Source: Candidatus Babelota bacterium
GTDB taxonomy: Bacteria > Babelota > Babeliae > Babelales > Chromulinivoraceae
DNA length: 64,000 bases
Direction: 5' to 3'
NCBI GenBank assembly: GCA_016183005.1
Contig: JACPFN010000002.1
Span: 37,163 to 101,162 of the forward strand
Below the pieces are notes generated by a model. It was not told the origin of the DNA. It was given only the letters and a program-made list of their open reading frames with translations, and did no database searches. This document shows, piece by piece, positions 43,518 through 52,540 of this stretch; positions within the stretch are counted from its first letter, which is position 1, and every line of letters begins with the position of its first letter. Both the position numbers and the translations under genes were made by a program.

Positions 43518-43913
43518 TTAAGATAGAAACTGAAGGTATGTTTGCAAAATTACTGCGGCAGCGATGGAATGTTCATTAATGCCTTCAGTTTTTGCTTTTT
43601 TACCTTGTATGTCTCGAGCAGCTTTGCTTGAGAGTCGTTCATCCCATAAAATTATTTTTTTATTATGGAATAATTGCTCGATTTTTTCCTTTTGCACAAG
43701 AACTTTTTTGGTTTGTTCACTTTCTGTTCCTCGCATTGTTTTTGGATAACCAATGATGATTGTATCAATTGGTTGAGAATTAACTATTTCTTGTAAACTG
43801 GTTAACAGTTCGGAAGTTTTTATAGTTTTAAATGGACGAGCAATTATTTTCAATGGATCACTAAGTGCTGTGCCTGTCCATACGTCACCAAGGTCGAGTG
43901 CTAAAACTTTCAT
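43518..43913 (-). CDS. ruvX: Holliday junction resolvase-like RuvX (YqgF)
   Basis: 131 residues. RNase H-like fold: LALDLGDVWTGTALSD (first Asp), IIIGYPKTMRG, LWDERLSSKAA with the second acidic residue and HSIAAAVILQTYL with a third acidic position replaced by His. RuvX is implicated in pre-16S rRNA 5' end processing. Standard size; no Shine-Dalgarno. Confidence 0.92.
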   Translation of the reverse strand: MKVLALDLGDVWTGTALSDPLKIIARPFKTIKTSELLTSLQEIVNSQPIDTIIIGYPKTMRGTESEQTKKVLVQKEKIEQLFHNKKIILWDERLSSKAARDIQGKKAKTEGINEHSIAAAVILQTYLQFLS

Positions 43914-44034
43914 TATATAATATACTTTCTTTATTGTTTGGTTGCTTTTGTATTAGTCAATGGCATAATTAAATTTATTACTATACTTATGTTGTTTTGT
44001 ACATTAATTAATATTTTAAATACATGGGAAACAT

Positions 44035-45360
44035 ATGGATTTTTCTATTTTTTTATTGAAGCTTTCAGATTTAGTTTGGGGCATGCCTTTTTTATTATTT
44101 TTCTTTAGTGTATGTATTTTTATGACCATTTATTTAGATTTTATTCAATTTAATTATTTTATTTCATCTATCAAAATGATTTTTGGTGCTAAAAAGACGG
44201 ATAATGTTGCGAATGCACAAACATTGACTCCCTTTCAAGCATTTATGAATACGCTTGGTGGAAATATTGGAAATGGAAGTTTAGCAGGTGTTCCAGTCGC
44301 TATCGCTTTTGGCGGCCCAGGGGCAATTTTTTGGCTTCTTGCAATGTCAACATTTTCTGTTGCATTACGTTTTGCTGAGGTTTATCTTGCAACTGAATTT
44401 TCATCTAAATCTACAGCAGAAAAATCTGGCCCGATGTATTATTTAAGCCTGTTGCCAGCAGGTAATATTTTATCAATGCTTTTTGCTATCTTTTGTTTCG
44501 GTTTTATGATTACTGGTGGAAATCTAATTCAATGTAATGCTGTCGCTGTAGCTTTAGAGCGTGCATGGCAAATTCCTACTTATATTACAGCAATTGGAAT
44601 CTTTATTTTTATTGGATATGTTGTACTTGGTGGTTCTGCAAGGATTGTTAAATTGTTGGATAAATTAGTTCCAGTGAAGGTTTATGGCTTTTTAATTTCT
44701 GCAATTATTGTTCTGATTTATCATATAACTGCTATTCCTCAGGCATTATATCAGATTGTGTTTTTTGCTTTTAAGCCGGAGGCTTTTTTAGGAGGTGCTC
44801 TTGGTTTAACATTGCAAACAACTATGGCTCTTGGTTTACAGCGAGGAATTAATGCAAGTGAAGCAGGGCTTGGTACTGCAGCTGTAGCATTTGGAACAAC
44901 TAAAGGTCAAAATCCGGTCGATTCTGGTATTTTATCGATGTTGAGTGTTTATATTAATACGCATATTGTTTGTTTTCTGGTTGCTTTATGTGTTCTTGTA
45001 AGCGGAGCTTATACCACGGGCGAAACAAGCACGGCTCTTCTTATTTCTTCGTACGAGACAGTGTTTGGTGGGGTCGCTGGTTGGATAGTTAGTATTTTGG
45101 TTGTTATGTTTGCAATAAGTGTTGTGGTAGCTTATGCATATAATGCAAAAATTTGCTGGCAATATTTAACTAATAATCGCTTTTCTTCTTTATATATTGC
45201 TTTGTATATTTCTTGCACTGCTTATGGGGCGATGATGAAACCCGGTATTATATGGAATTTAAATAGTCTTGTAACGGCAGGTTTATTTCTTGTTAACATA
45301 TTTGGATTGCTTTACTTTGCGCCAAGAATTAAGGCTGCTTTATTGAATTATAAGCAATAA
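44035..45360 (+). CDS. AGCS-family alanine/glycine:cation symporter
   Basis: 441 residues, about ten to eleven membrane segments. It has FQAFMNTLGGNIGNGSLAG near residue 80, matching the AGCS signature, and GINASEAGLGTAAVAFGTTK later. The family takes up alanine or glycine with Na+ or H+. With the APC permease at 5842-7143 it fits reliance on external amino acids. GGGAA precedes the ATG. Confidence 0.92.
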   Translation: MDFSIFLLKLSDLVWGMPFLLFFFSVCIFMTIYLDFIQFNYFISSIKMIFGAKKTDNVANAQTLTPFQAFMNTLGGNIGNGSLAGVPVAIAFGGPGAIFWLLAMSTFSVALRFAEVYLATEFSSKSTAEKSGPMYYLSLLPAGNILSMLFAIFCFGFMITGGNLIQCNAVAVALERAWQIPTYITAIGIFIFIGYVVLGGSARIVKLLDKLVPVKVYGFLISAIIVLIYHITAIPQALYQIVFFAFKPEAFLGGALGLTLQTTMALGLQRGINASEAGLGTAAVAFGTTKGQNPVDSGILSMLSVYINTHIVCFLVALCVLVSGAYTTGETSTALLISSYETVFGGVAGWIVSILVVMFAISVVVAYAYNAKICWQYLTNNRFSSLYIALYISCTAYGAMMKPGIIWNLNSLVTAGLFLVNIFGLLYFAPRIKAALLNYKQ

Positions 45361-45380
45361 AATTTAAGGGGTCTTCATTG

Positions 45381-46829
45381 ATGTCTCAGATTATTTTTCC
45401 ATCAGTTTATCCGGTAACAGGACATACAGATTTTGTAGGACAAGGTTCAACCTTTGTTGCAATTACAGGCAGTAAGCAGAATGGTCTTAATTTTGTTCCA
45501 CTTGCCCTTGAAAAGGGTGCGAAGAAAATAGTTGTATCGGTAAATGAAACTATTTCGCAGGAATTAGCAAAATTAACTAGAAAACATAATGCAAAGTTAG
45601 AATTTGTAGATGATACGCGCAAGGCATTGGCTGAGCTTTCGGCGCAAGCTTTAGATTTTCCTGCTAAAAGATTAAAAATAGTTGGTATTACGGGAACCAA
45701 AGGTAAAACTTCTAGTTCTTATATGGCATATCATATGTTGCATGCTATAGGAAAAAAAGTGGCATTGGTGAGCACTATAGAAAAAAGAATAGGGTCAGAA
45801 TTAATAGCTATGCCATTAACAACTCCGCTTCCTGATCAACTTCAAATGTTTTTACGTCTTTGTGTTGACCATGCTATAGAGTATGTTGTGCTGGAAGTAT
45901 CTGCTCAAGCTTTAACTCTTAATCGGGTAGAAGGGATAGACTTCCTTGCTGGGGTTTTTACTAATTTTTCGCATGAACATTTAGAGTTTTATAAGAATTT
46001 ACCAGAGTATTTTGCTGCTAAAGCTTTATTGGTAAATAAGATTAAAAATCCTAAGAATATGTTTATTAATATTGATGATCAGTATGGTCATCAGTTATTT
46101 TTAAAAAATCCAGAATGTTCAACTTTTTCATTTCAAAATAAGCAAGCAACGTTGTATGGATGTACTCATCAGGCAGATGGGCAAGTTATGCTACATGTTA
46201 AAAACAATAATGAATTATATAGTATTTTTATTCCTTTTTTGGGCACATTTAATGCGTATAATTTACTTGGGGTATTGGGATTAATGCGCGCACTTGAAAT
46301 AGATTTTTCTCAATTGAAATATGCACTTAAAGATTTACCGCATGTTCCTGGTCGAATGGAAAAATATCAATTAAAAAATGGGGCAATTTGTTTTATAGAT
46401 TATGCACATAATCCGTCATCATTTGAAGCTGTTTTATCAACATTGCGGTCAATGACATCTCATTTGATCGTTGTATTTGGAGCTGGTGGAAATAGAGATC
46501 CACAAAAAAGGCCTTTAATGGGAGCAATAGCTCAAAAATATTGCGATGTTGTTATTGTGACTTCTGATAATCCTCGCGATGAAAGTCCCCTGGATATTGC
46601 TTTAGCAATTGAAAAGGGTTTTGATTTTACCAAAAAGTTTGAATTTTATCAGGAGCTTAATCGAGTTAAAGCGATTGAGCTTGGTCATGAGTTGAGCAAA
46701 AAGGGAAGTGTTTTAGCAATTCTTGGTAAAGGTCGAGATGAGTATCAAATTGTCGGAGCACTCACATTTCCATTTAAGGAGCGCTCAATCATTAGGCCAT
46801 TTATGATAGAACATGAACATAGTAATTGA
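45381..46829 (+). CDS. murE: UDP-N-acetylmuramoyl-tripeptide synthetase MurE
   Basis: 482 residues from ATG 45381. ATP-binding GITGTKGKTSSSYMA, HEHLEFYKN, FAAKALLVNKI with the carbamylated Lys, GRMEKYQ, DYAHNPSSFEAVL and the DNPRDESP box, which in MurE selects meso-diaminopimelate over lysine. It adds the third residue to the peptidoglycan stem. Complete and unbroken. GAAGGGG-like AAGGGG precedes it. Confidence 0.96.
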   Translation: MSQIIFPSVYPVTGHTDFVGQGSTFVAITGSKQNGLNFVPLALEKGAKKIVVSVNETISQELAKLTRKHNAKLEFVDDTRKALAELSAQALDFPAKRLKIVGITGTKGKTSSSYMAYHMLHAIGKKVALVSTIEKRIGSELIAMPLTTPLPDQLQMFLRLCVDHAIEYVVLEVSAQALTLNRVEGIDFLAGVFTNFSHEHLEFYKNLPEYFAAKALLVNKIKNPKNMFINIDDQYGHQLFLKNPECSTFSFQNKQATLYGCTHQADGQVMLHVKNNNELYSIFIPFLGTFNAYNLLGVLGLMRALEIDFSQLKYALKDLPHVPGRMEKYQLKNGAICFIDYAHNPSSFEAVLSTLRSMTSHLIVVFGAGGNRDPQKRPLMGAIAQKYCDVVIVTSDNPRDESPLDIALAIEKGFDFTKKFEFYQELNRVKAIELGHELSKKGSVLAILGKGRDEYQIVGALTFPFKERSIIRPFMIEHEHSN

Positions 46830-46915
46830 GCTTGTTTATATGAATTCAAAGTAGCGTATTTATAAAAATATTTTGTTGAAGTATTATTATATTTTGTAAT
46901 TGTAAGGGGTTTTTT

Positions 46916-47233
46916 ATGCAAAATAATAAAATTAAGTTGTTGTCCATAGTGCTTATTATTTTTTGTAATTTAATAATTAAATCATCGGATGCTGATGATA
47001 AAACAACGCTTGAGAAATTTTATGATGAAATAGCAGAGAGAGATAAAGATTTTTATCATGATTGTGCTTTGGCTGCTACCAGTGCAGCATTGGCAGCAAT
47101 TTCTTTAAAAGCTTCAGATTTACTTGATCGTGACCCTCGGGCACAGTTGTTTCGAAGAATGGCGGTCGGGTTAGTGGGATTATCAGTTTGTACTTGTGTT
47201 TATTCGGATTTTAAACGTTGGCAAAGACTCTAG
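46916..47233 (+). CDS. small exported or membrane protein, unknown
   Basis: 105 residues with a signal peptide or anchor (KIKLLSIVLIIFCNLIIKSS), an acidic charged stretch, then a hydrophobic Ala-rich helix (ALAATSAALAAISL) and a second (MAVGLVGLSVCTCVY). AAGGGG precedes the ATG. No family is recognised. Confidence 0.58.
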   Translation: MQNNKIKLLSIVLIIFCNLIIKSSDADDKTTLEKFYDEIAERDKDFYHDCALAATSAALAAISLKASDLLDRDPRAQLFRRMAVGLVGLSVCTCVYSDFKRWQRL

Positions 47234-47290
47234 TTCTTATTCTTTTTAAATCTAGAGTGATTATATTTTATTTTTTAATGTGGATTTTGT

Positions 47291-48118
47291 ATGTTGTTGT
47301 CAACAGAGCAAGTCGTTCATTTTCGGCGGAGTATTTATAATTATTACTATAATAATCGGCGTGATTTTAGTTGGCGTAATAATATAACAGCGTATCGAAT
47401 TTTTGTTTCTGAAGTAATGCTTCAACAGACGCAAGCATCACGAGTTTTATTAAAGTTTGAGCAATGGATAGAAAAATTTCCAGATTTTAAAAGTTTAGCA
47501 AGTGCATCACAGCATGAAATCTTATTGGTTTGGCAGGGGCTTGGGTATAATAGTCGTGGCCTTAGGTTATTACAAGCTGCTCAAATTGTAGAAAATAAAT
47601 TCCATGGAATTTTGCCTGATGACTTAGATATATTAAAAAGTTTACCAGGAATTGGGCCTAATACGGCTGGATCTATATCAGCTTTTGCTTTTAATAAACC
47701 AGTTTCATTTATTGAAACAAATATACGGACTGTATTTTTACATGAATTTTTCAAGAAACAAGAACTAGTGCGAGATAAAGAGATTTTAAAATTAGTTGAA
47801 CAAACCGTTGATAAAAATAATCCTCGTGATTGGTATTACGCTCTTATGGATTATGGTGTTTACTTAAAAAAGAAATTAAAAATTAATAATAAAAAAAGTA
47901 AACATTATGTACAGCAATCAAAGTTTGTTGGATCTCGACGTCAGGTTCGTGGCGCTATTGTTCGTATTCTTGCAAAGATGAAAAAATTATCGAAAGAGGA
48001 TTTGTTCTTTTTGCTTGAGCAAGAATTACCAGATAATAATCATTCTTTTGAAAATGTTTTACGTGATTTAATTATAGAAAAAATAGTTTTTCGGGCTAAT
48101 CAATATATTTTTTTATAG
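47291..48118 (+). CDS. MutY-like A/G-specific adenine glycosylase lacking the Fe-S cluster
   Basis: 275 residues. HhH-GPD fold: WRNNITAYRIFVSEVMLQQTQASR (catalytic Glu in SEVMLQQT), WQGLGYNSRGL, LPGIGPNTAGSI (helix-hairpin-helix) and FIETNIRTVF where the canonical ILDGNVKRVL has the catalytic Asp; Glu takes its place. The four C-terminal Cys of the Fe-S cluster are absent (KKKLKINNKKSKHY), as in a MutY subfamily I recall from reduced-genome bacteria. There is no NUDIX-like 8-oxoG recognition domain. Confidence 0.82.
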   Translation: MLLSTEQVVHFRRSIYNYYYNNRRDFSWRNNITAYRIFVSEVMLQQTQASRVLLKFEQWIEKFPDFKSLASASQHEILLVWQGLGYNSRGLRLLQAAQIVENKFHGILPDDLDILKSLPGIGPNTAGSISAFAFNKPVSFIETNIRTVFLHEFFKKQELVRDKEILKLVEQTVDKNNPRDWYYALMDYGVYLKKKLKINNKKSKHYVQQSKFVGSRRQVRGAIVRILAKMKKLSKEDLFFLLEQELPDNNHSFENVLRDLIIEKIVFRANQYIFL

Positions 48119-48206
48119 TTGATAGCTATATAATTGTAAATATACTTGCTCAAAGATTTTTTCTGTCTAAGCTAACCAACATAATTGTTAAATTTGGTGA
48201 AATACA

Positions 48207-50945
48207 ATGCAAAATAAGAGTTCAAAGAAATCAGTTTTCATTATCGATGGTTCTTCTTTTTTATATAGAGTATATTACGGATTAAGGCCTCTTCATACAA
48301 GTAAGGGTATGGCAATTCATGCAGTTTATGGTTTTTGCAGAATGCTTAAAAAATTGATTGATCAATTTCAAGTAGAGCATGTTCTTGTTGTTTGGGATAG
48401 CAAGGGAAAAACTAAACGGCATGATATTTTTCCTGATTATAAAGCAACTCGTCAAGAAGCACCGTCAGATATTTTTCAACAAAAAGAGTTAATTCGGGAA
48501 GTTACAAGTATTTTGAAGATTGCACAATTATCAGAGGTTGGCCAAGAGGCAGATGATTTAATGTATGCCTTTGCAAAAAAATGTAATAAATCTGGATATG
48601 ATGCAGTGATTGTTTCATCTGATAAGGATATGCGTCAAGCTGTAAGTGAAAATATTATTATTTATGATCCATTTTTTGAAAAAATCATGGATAAAGATTC
48701 TGTGCAGCAGCGTTATGGTTTTGAAATTGAAAAAATCCCATTTTATTTTTCTTTAATTGGTGACACTTCTGATAATATTCCAGGAGTTAAGGGGGTTGGA
48801 GAAAAAACGGCAACCGAATTAGTTAAGCAATTTGTGTCACTTAATGATATGTATCAAAATTTGAACAAGGTTGAAAAGGAAAGAACTAGGCGATTGCTTT
48901 TAGAATCTAAAGATAACGCATATATTAGTTATGAGCTATTTTTATTGCAAGATGTTTATGTTGATACAGAAGTGTCAGGGGTAAGTTTTGATGAAAAACA
49001 GTGGACATTGGGATTAACATTTTTTGAAAAATTAGAATTTAAGTCGCTCGTAAAAGACATCTTAAAAAAGCACACAAGCTTTTCTATTGTGTCTGATCAT
49101 ACAAGCTCTGCTGATAAAAAGCTTCATGAGAAATATGAATTTGTTTGTATCACGGACCAAGATTTATTAGTAAAGTTATGTCAAAAATTAGAAAATGTTG
49201 CTGGATTTGCTCTTGATACAGAAACTGATAGCTTGGATCCCGTGCAAGCCAATTTAATTGGTATTTCTATCTCTTATGTTAAGGGGCAAGCTTTTTATAT
49301 TCCGCTTGCTCATAGCGCAAATGGTCAATTAACAAAAGATTTTGTTTTAGAATATCTTGGACCAATTCTACAAAATAAAAAAATTATGAAATATATGCAT
49401 AATGCAAAATATGACATTATTGTTTTAAATCGAGCACAGTTGCCTGTAGGTGGTATAGTATTTGATACTTTAATTGCAGCGAGTCTTTTAGCTAAAGAAT
49501 GGGAAAAAATAGGCCTTAAGGATTTGTCTGAGCAAATATTAGATGAAAAAATGGTGAGTTATAAAGAATTAATGTCTATGTATCAGATAGATAGTTTTAA
49601 AGATTTACCTTTAGATGGAGCAACGGTCTATGCTGCAGCTGATGCTCATCAAACATTACAATTATTTGAAATATTTAAGTTAGAGCTTGAAAAGCAGGGT
49701 TTAAGCGATCTTTTTTATGGAATAGAGCTTCCCGTTAATGATGTTTTAATTGCAATGCAGCAGGAGGGTATTTACTGTAATGCTGATATACTTTTACATT
49801 TAGATAAACAGGTAGAGCAAGATTTAAGTTTAATTGAAAAGAAAATTTATCAATATGCTGGGCATGAGATTAATTTAAATTCGCCTAAACAGATTCGAGA
49901 ATTACTTTTTGAGAAATTTAAGTTACAACCGCAAAAGAAAAGTGGAAAAACGCAATTACACTCAACAGATGCTGAAGTGCTAGCTATTTTGGCAAAAGAG
50001 CATGAGGTTCCTATGTTGTTACTTGCTTATCGCGAACTATTTAAATTAAAAAGTACCTATATTAATGGACTGCCAACATATATTAATCCAATAACGGGTA
50101 AAATTCATACATCGTGGAATCAAACAGGGGTAGCAACGGGACGTATTTCAAGCTCTAGTCCTAATTTACAAAATATTCCGACGAATGGTCTTGAATTTGG
50201 TAAGGAGTATGATGTTAATATTCGATCAGCATTTCAATCAAGCAGAGGATGGTCCTTTATAGCAGCAGATTATTCTCAGATTGAGTTGAGAATTTTGGCG
50301 CAATTCTCTAAAGATCAAGCTCTTATTGATGCATTTTTAACAGATAAGGATATTCATACACAGACAGCAGCAGAGATTTTTGATATTTCTTTAGATAAGG
50401 TTACTGTTGCTCAGCGTAATATAGGAAAAAGGCTTAATTTTAGTATTTTATATGGATTGACCCCTTATGGGCTTTCAAAGGACTTAGATATTCCGTTTGC
50501 GGAAGCTAAAAAATATATTGAAAAATATTTTGAGAAATATCCTAAGGTTTTACTTTGGATGGAGCATATTGTTGAAGAGGTTAAAAAGGTTGGCTACACT
50601 AAGACTTTGTATGGAAGAAGAAGATATTTGCCGGGTATTTATGAAAAAAATAAAAACTTATATGAATTGGCTCGTAGGATAGCTATTAATACGCCGGTTC
50701 AGGGTACTGCTGCAGAAATTACTAAGATGGGTATGATTCAATTTTACAAACAGATTGTCGAGCTTGGTTTTGAGGCTAAAGTATTATTACAGATTCATGA
50801 TGAACTTTTGATAACCTGTCCCGATTATCAGGTAGATAAGGTTGAGAAATTATTAAAAAAATCCCTAGAAGGTGTCGTTGGCTTTGATGTTCCTTTCGGG
50901 GTAACACTTAGAAGTGGTAAAAGCTGGAAAGAAGTGACTAAATAA
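48207..50945 (+). CDS. polA: DNA polymerase I
   Basis: 912 residues with all three domains. The 5' nuclease has FIIDGSSFLYRVYYGL and SSDKDMRQ. The 3'-5' exonuclease has ALDTETDSLDP (Asp and Glu), MHNAKYDIIVL and YAAADAHQTL, so its metal-binding residues are intact. The polymerase has ADYSQIELRILAQ (motif A), RNIGKRLNFSILYG (motif B) and LLQIHDELL (motif C). Unlike many reduced genomes, exonuclease activity seems kept. GGTGAAA precedes the start. Confidence 0.97.
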   Translation: MQNKSSKKSVFIIDGSSFLYRVYYGLRPLHTSKGMAIHAVYGFCRMLKKLIDQFQVEHVLVVWDSKGKTKRHDIFPDYKATRQEAPSDIFQQKELIREVTSILKIAQLSEVGQEADDLMYAFAKKCNKSGYDAVIVSSDKDMRQAVSENIIIYDPFFEKIMDKDSVQQRYGFEIEKIPFYFSLIGDTSDNIPGVKGVGEKTATELVKQFVSLNDMYQNLNKVEKERTRRLLLESKDNAYISYELFLLQDVYVDTEVSGVSFDEKQWTLGLTFFEKLEFKSLVKDILKKHTSFSIVSDHTSSADKKLHEKYEFVCITDQDLLVKLCQKLENVAGFALDTETDSLDPVQANLIGISISYVKGQAFYIPLAHSANGQLTKDFVLEYLGPILQNKKIMKYMHNAKYDIIVLNRAQLPVGGIVFDTLIAASLLAKEWEKIGLKDLSEQILDEKMVSYKELMSMYQIDSFKDLPLDGATVYAAADAHQTLQLFEIFKLELEKQGLSDLFYGIELPVNDVLIAMQQEGIYCNADILLHLDKQVEQDLSLIEKKIYQYAGHEINLNSPKQIRELLFEKFKLQPQKKSGKTQLHSTDAEVLAILAKEHEVPMLLLAYRELFKLKSTYINGLPTYINPITGKIHTSWNQTGVATGRISSSSPNLQNIPTNGLEFGKEYDVNIRSAFQSSRGWSFIAADYSQIELRILAQFSKDQALIDAFLTDKDIHTQTAAEIFDISLDKVTVAQRNIGKRLNFSILYGLTPYGLSKDLDIPFAEAKKYIEKYFEKYPKVLLWMEHIVEEVKKVGYTKTLYGRRRYLPGIYEKNKNLYELARRIAINTPVQGTAAEITKMGMIQFYKQIVELGFEAKVLLQIHDELLITCPDYQVDKVEKLLKKSLEGVVGFDVPFGVTLRSGKSWKEVTK

Positions 50946-51231
50946 GGTCTATTTATAGATGAAAAAACAAAGAGAAGATTTTTTGAATTATGGCTCTGCG
51001 TCATTACTTTTAGAATGTTTGCAAGTGTCTTTTAATTAGAGGCTTAAAATGCGTTGCGTATTCAGATAAAAATAAGAAAATTATATAGTAAGTTCTTGGT
51101 TTAACCAGGAGTTGACTTTTTTCATGAACCACGGCACACTATTAATTGTTGAAAAACTGTCTAAAAACATAATTTTTTAAACAAAAACTAACGAAAACTA
51201 ATCTATTTTTTAAAAATTCAAGGAAATACGT

Positions 51232-51489
51232 ATGGCAACCAGTAAATCCGGCGGTTCCACCCAGAATGGCCGGGATAGTATAAGTAAACGACTTGGAGTC
51301 AAGCTTTACGAAGGTCAAAAGGTCAATGGCGGTGAAATTATTATTCGTCAGCGCGGTACAAAATATCATCCAGGTAAATTAGTTGGCAGAGGTGGCGATG
51401 ATACATTGTTTGCGCTTTCAGAAGGATATGTAAAGTTTCATCGTGGTTATAAAAATCGTCAGTATGTTTCAATTGTTTCTCAATTGTAA
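51232..51489 (+). CDS. rpmA: 50S ribosomal protein L27
   Basis: 85 residues. Starts [16 protein letters not shown], then [14 protein letters not shown] and GTKYHPG, the L27 pattern. The partner rplU (L21), which usually precedes rpmA, is not upstream. CAAGGAA precedes the ATG. It is followed by secF after 81 bp. Confidence 0.96.
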   Translation: MATSKSGGSTQNGRDSISKRLGVKLYEGQKVNGGEIIIRQRGTKYHPGKLVGRGGDDTLFALSEGYVKFHRGYKNRQYVSIVSQL

Positions 51490-51570
51490 TTATTTCTGAA
51501 ATTTTATTAATTTGAAATTTTCAAAAATAACAAAAATTTTCTTGTTATGAAAAAATGAAAAGAGAGTACT

Positions 51571-52437
51571 ATGTACAAGTATAATTTTCTCAAATATAGC
51601 GTCCCTAGTGTTTTGTTGACTTTGGTAATTATCGGTGCGGGAATTGTAGGTTATGTTACCAAGGGCGGCTTTAAATACAGCGTTGATTTTGCGGGCGGTA
51701 CAGAGCTAAGGGTTCGATTTCAAAAGCCTATTGATACAGAGGCTGTTAAAAAAATCGTACACGACGATTGGCAGGGAACTGTTTACAGCGTTGTGGGCTC
51801 TCCAGAGTTAATTATACGTGTGCATCAAGCTCCAGACCAGGTAGCGAATCTTGATAAACAGTTACTTGCTTCTTTGGATAGGGTATCTCCTGATAATCCT
51901 GCAGAGGTTTTGCAGATTATGAGTATCAGTCGAACAATAAGTGATAATTTGTGGGCAGAGTGGCTTAAGGCTATTATTATAGCTCTTGCGTTGTTGACTT
52001 TGTACTTGTCTATTAGTTTCAAGTTTGCATTTGCGCTTGGTGCGGTTATTGCGCTTGCGCATGATGCACTTATCGTTTTAGCTTGTTTTATTCTTTTAGA
52101 TAAAGAAATATCAATTGATTTTATTGGTGCAATTATGGCAGTTTTGGGTTATTCAATTAATGATACAATTATTGTATTTTCTCGAATTCGCCATAACATG
52201 AAAAAATTACATTCAGAAAGTTTATACGACATTGTAAATATAAGTGTTAATGAACGTTTACGCAGAACTATTTTAACTAGTTTTGCAACGGCCCTTGTTG
52301 TTTTATCTATGTTCATTTTTGGTGGCGATACCATAAGAGATTTTTCGCTTGTTATCTTGCTTGGTATTATTTTTGGAACATTCTCTTCCATTTATATCGC
52401 GAGTCCAATTATGATGCTTTTTATGAAAAAAAATTAA
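51571..52437 (+). CDS. secF: Sec translocon accessory protein SecF
   Basis: 288 residues with six membrane segments. After the first helix comes YSVDFAGGTELRVRF (the conserved SecF D-F-x-G-G-T), a periplasmic domain, and LGYSINDTIIVFSRIRHNM in the fourth-fifth helix region. SecF works with SecD to complete protein export using the proton-motive force. secD is not adjacent in the window. It has its own terminator. Confidence 0.95.
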   Translation: MYKYNFLKYSVPSVLLTLVIIGAGIVGYVTKGGFKYSVDFAGGTELRVRFQKPIDTEAVKKIVHDDWQGTVYSVVGSPELIIRVHQAPDQVANLDKQLLASLDRVSPDNPAEVLQIMSISRTISDNLWAEWLKAIIIALALLTLYLSISFKFAFALGAVIALAHDALIVLACFILLDKEISIDFIGAIMAVLGYSINDTIIVFSRIRHNMKKLHSESLYDIVNISVNERLRRTILTSFATALVVLSMFIFGGDTIRDFSLVILLGIIFGTFSSIYIASPIMMLFMKKN

Positions 52438-52438
52438 T

Positions 52439-52483
52439 ATTATAGATTAAAGGGGTAGAGCAACTACCCCTTTAATCTATAAT
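52439..52483. terminator. 20-bp perfect inverted repeat after secF
   Basis: Arms 52439-52458 and 52464-52483 are exact complements (core AAAGGGGTAG), loop AGCAA, A/T-rich ends. It is 2 bp after the secF stop. Confidence 0.85.
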
Positions 52484-52540
52484 ATGCGATGTTGTATTGT
52501 CATATTTCAAATTAAATTACACAAAAAATTATAAATCATT

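Noticed and set aside
50946..51231. rplU (L21) or a tRNA gene before rpmA
   Set aside because: The only reading frame is 26 codons and matches nothing; no tRNA arms found.
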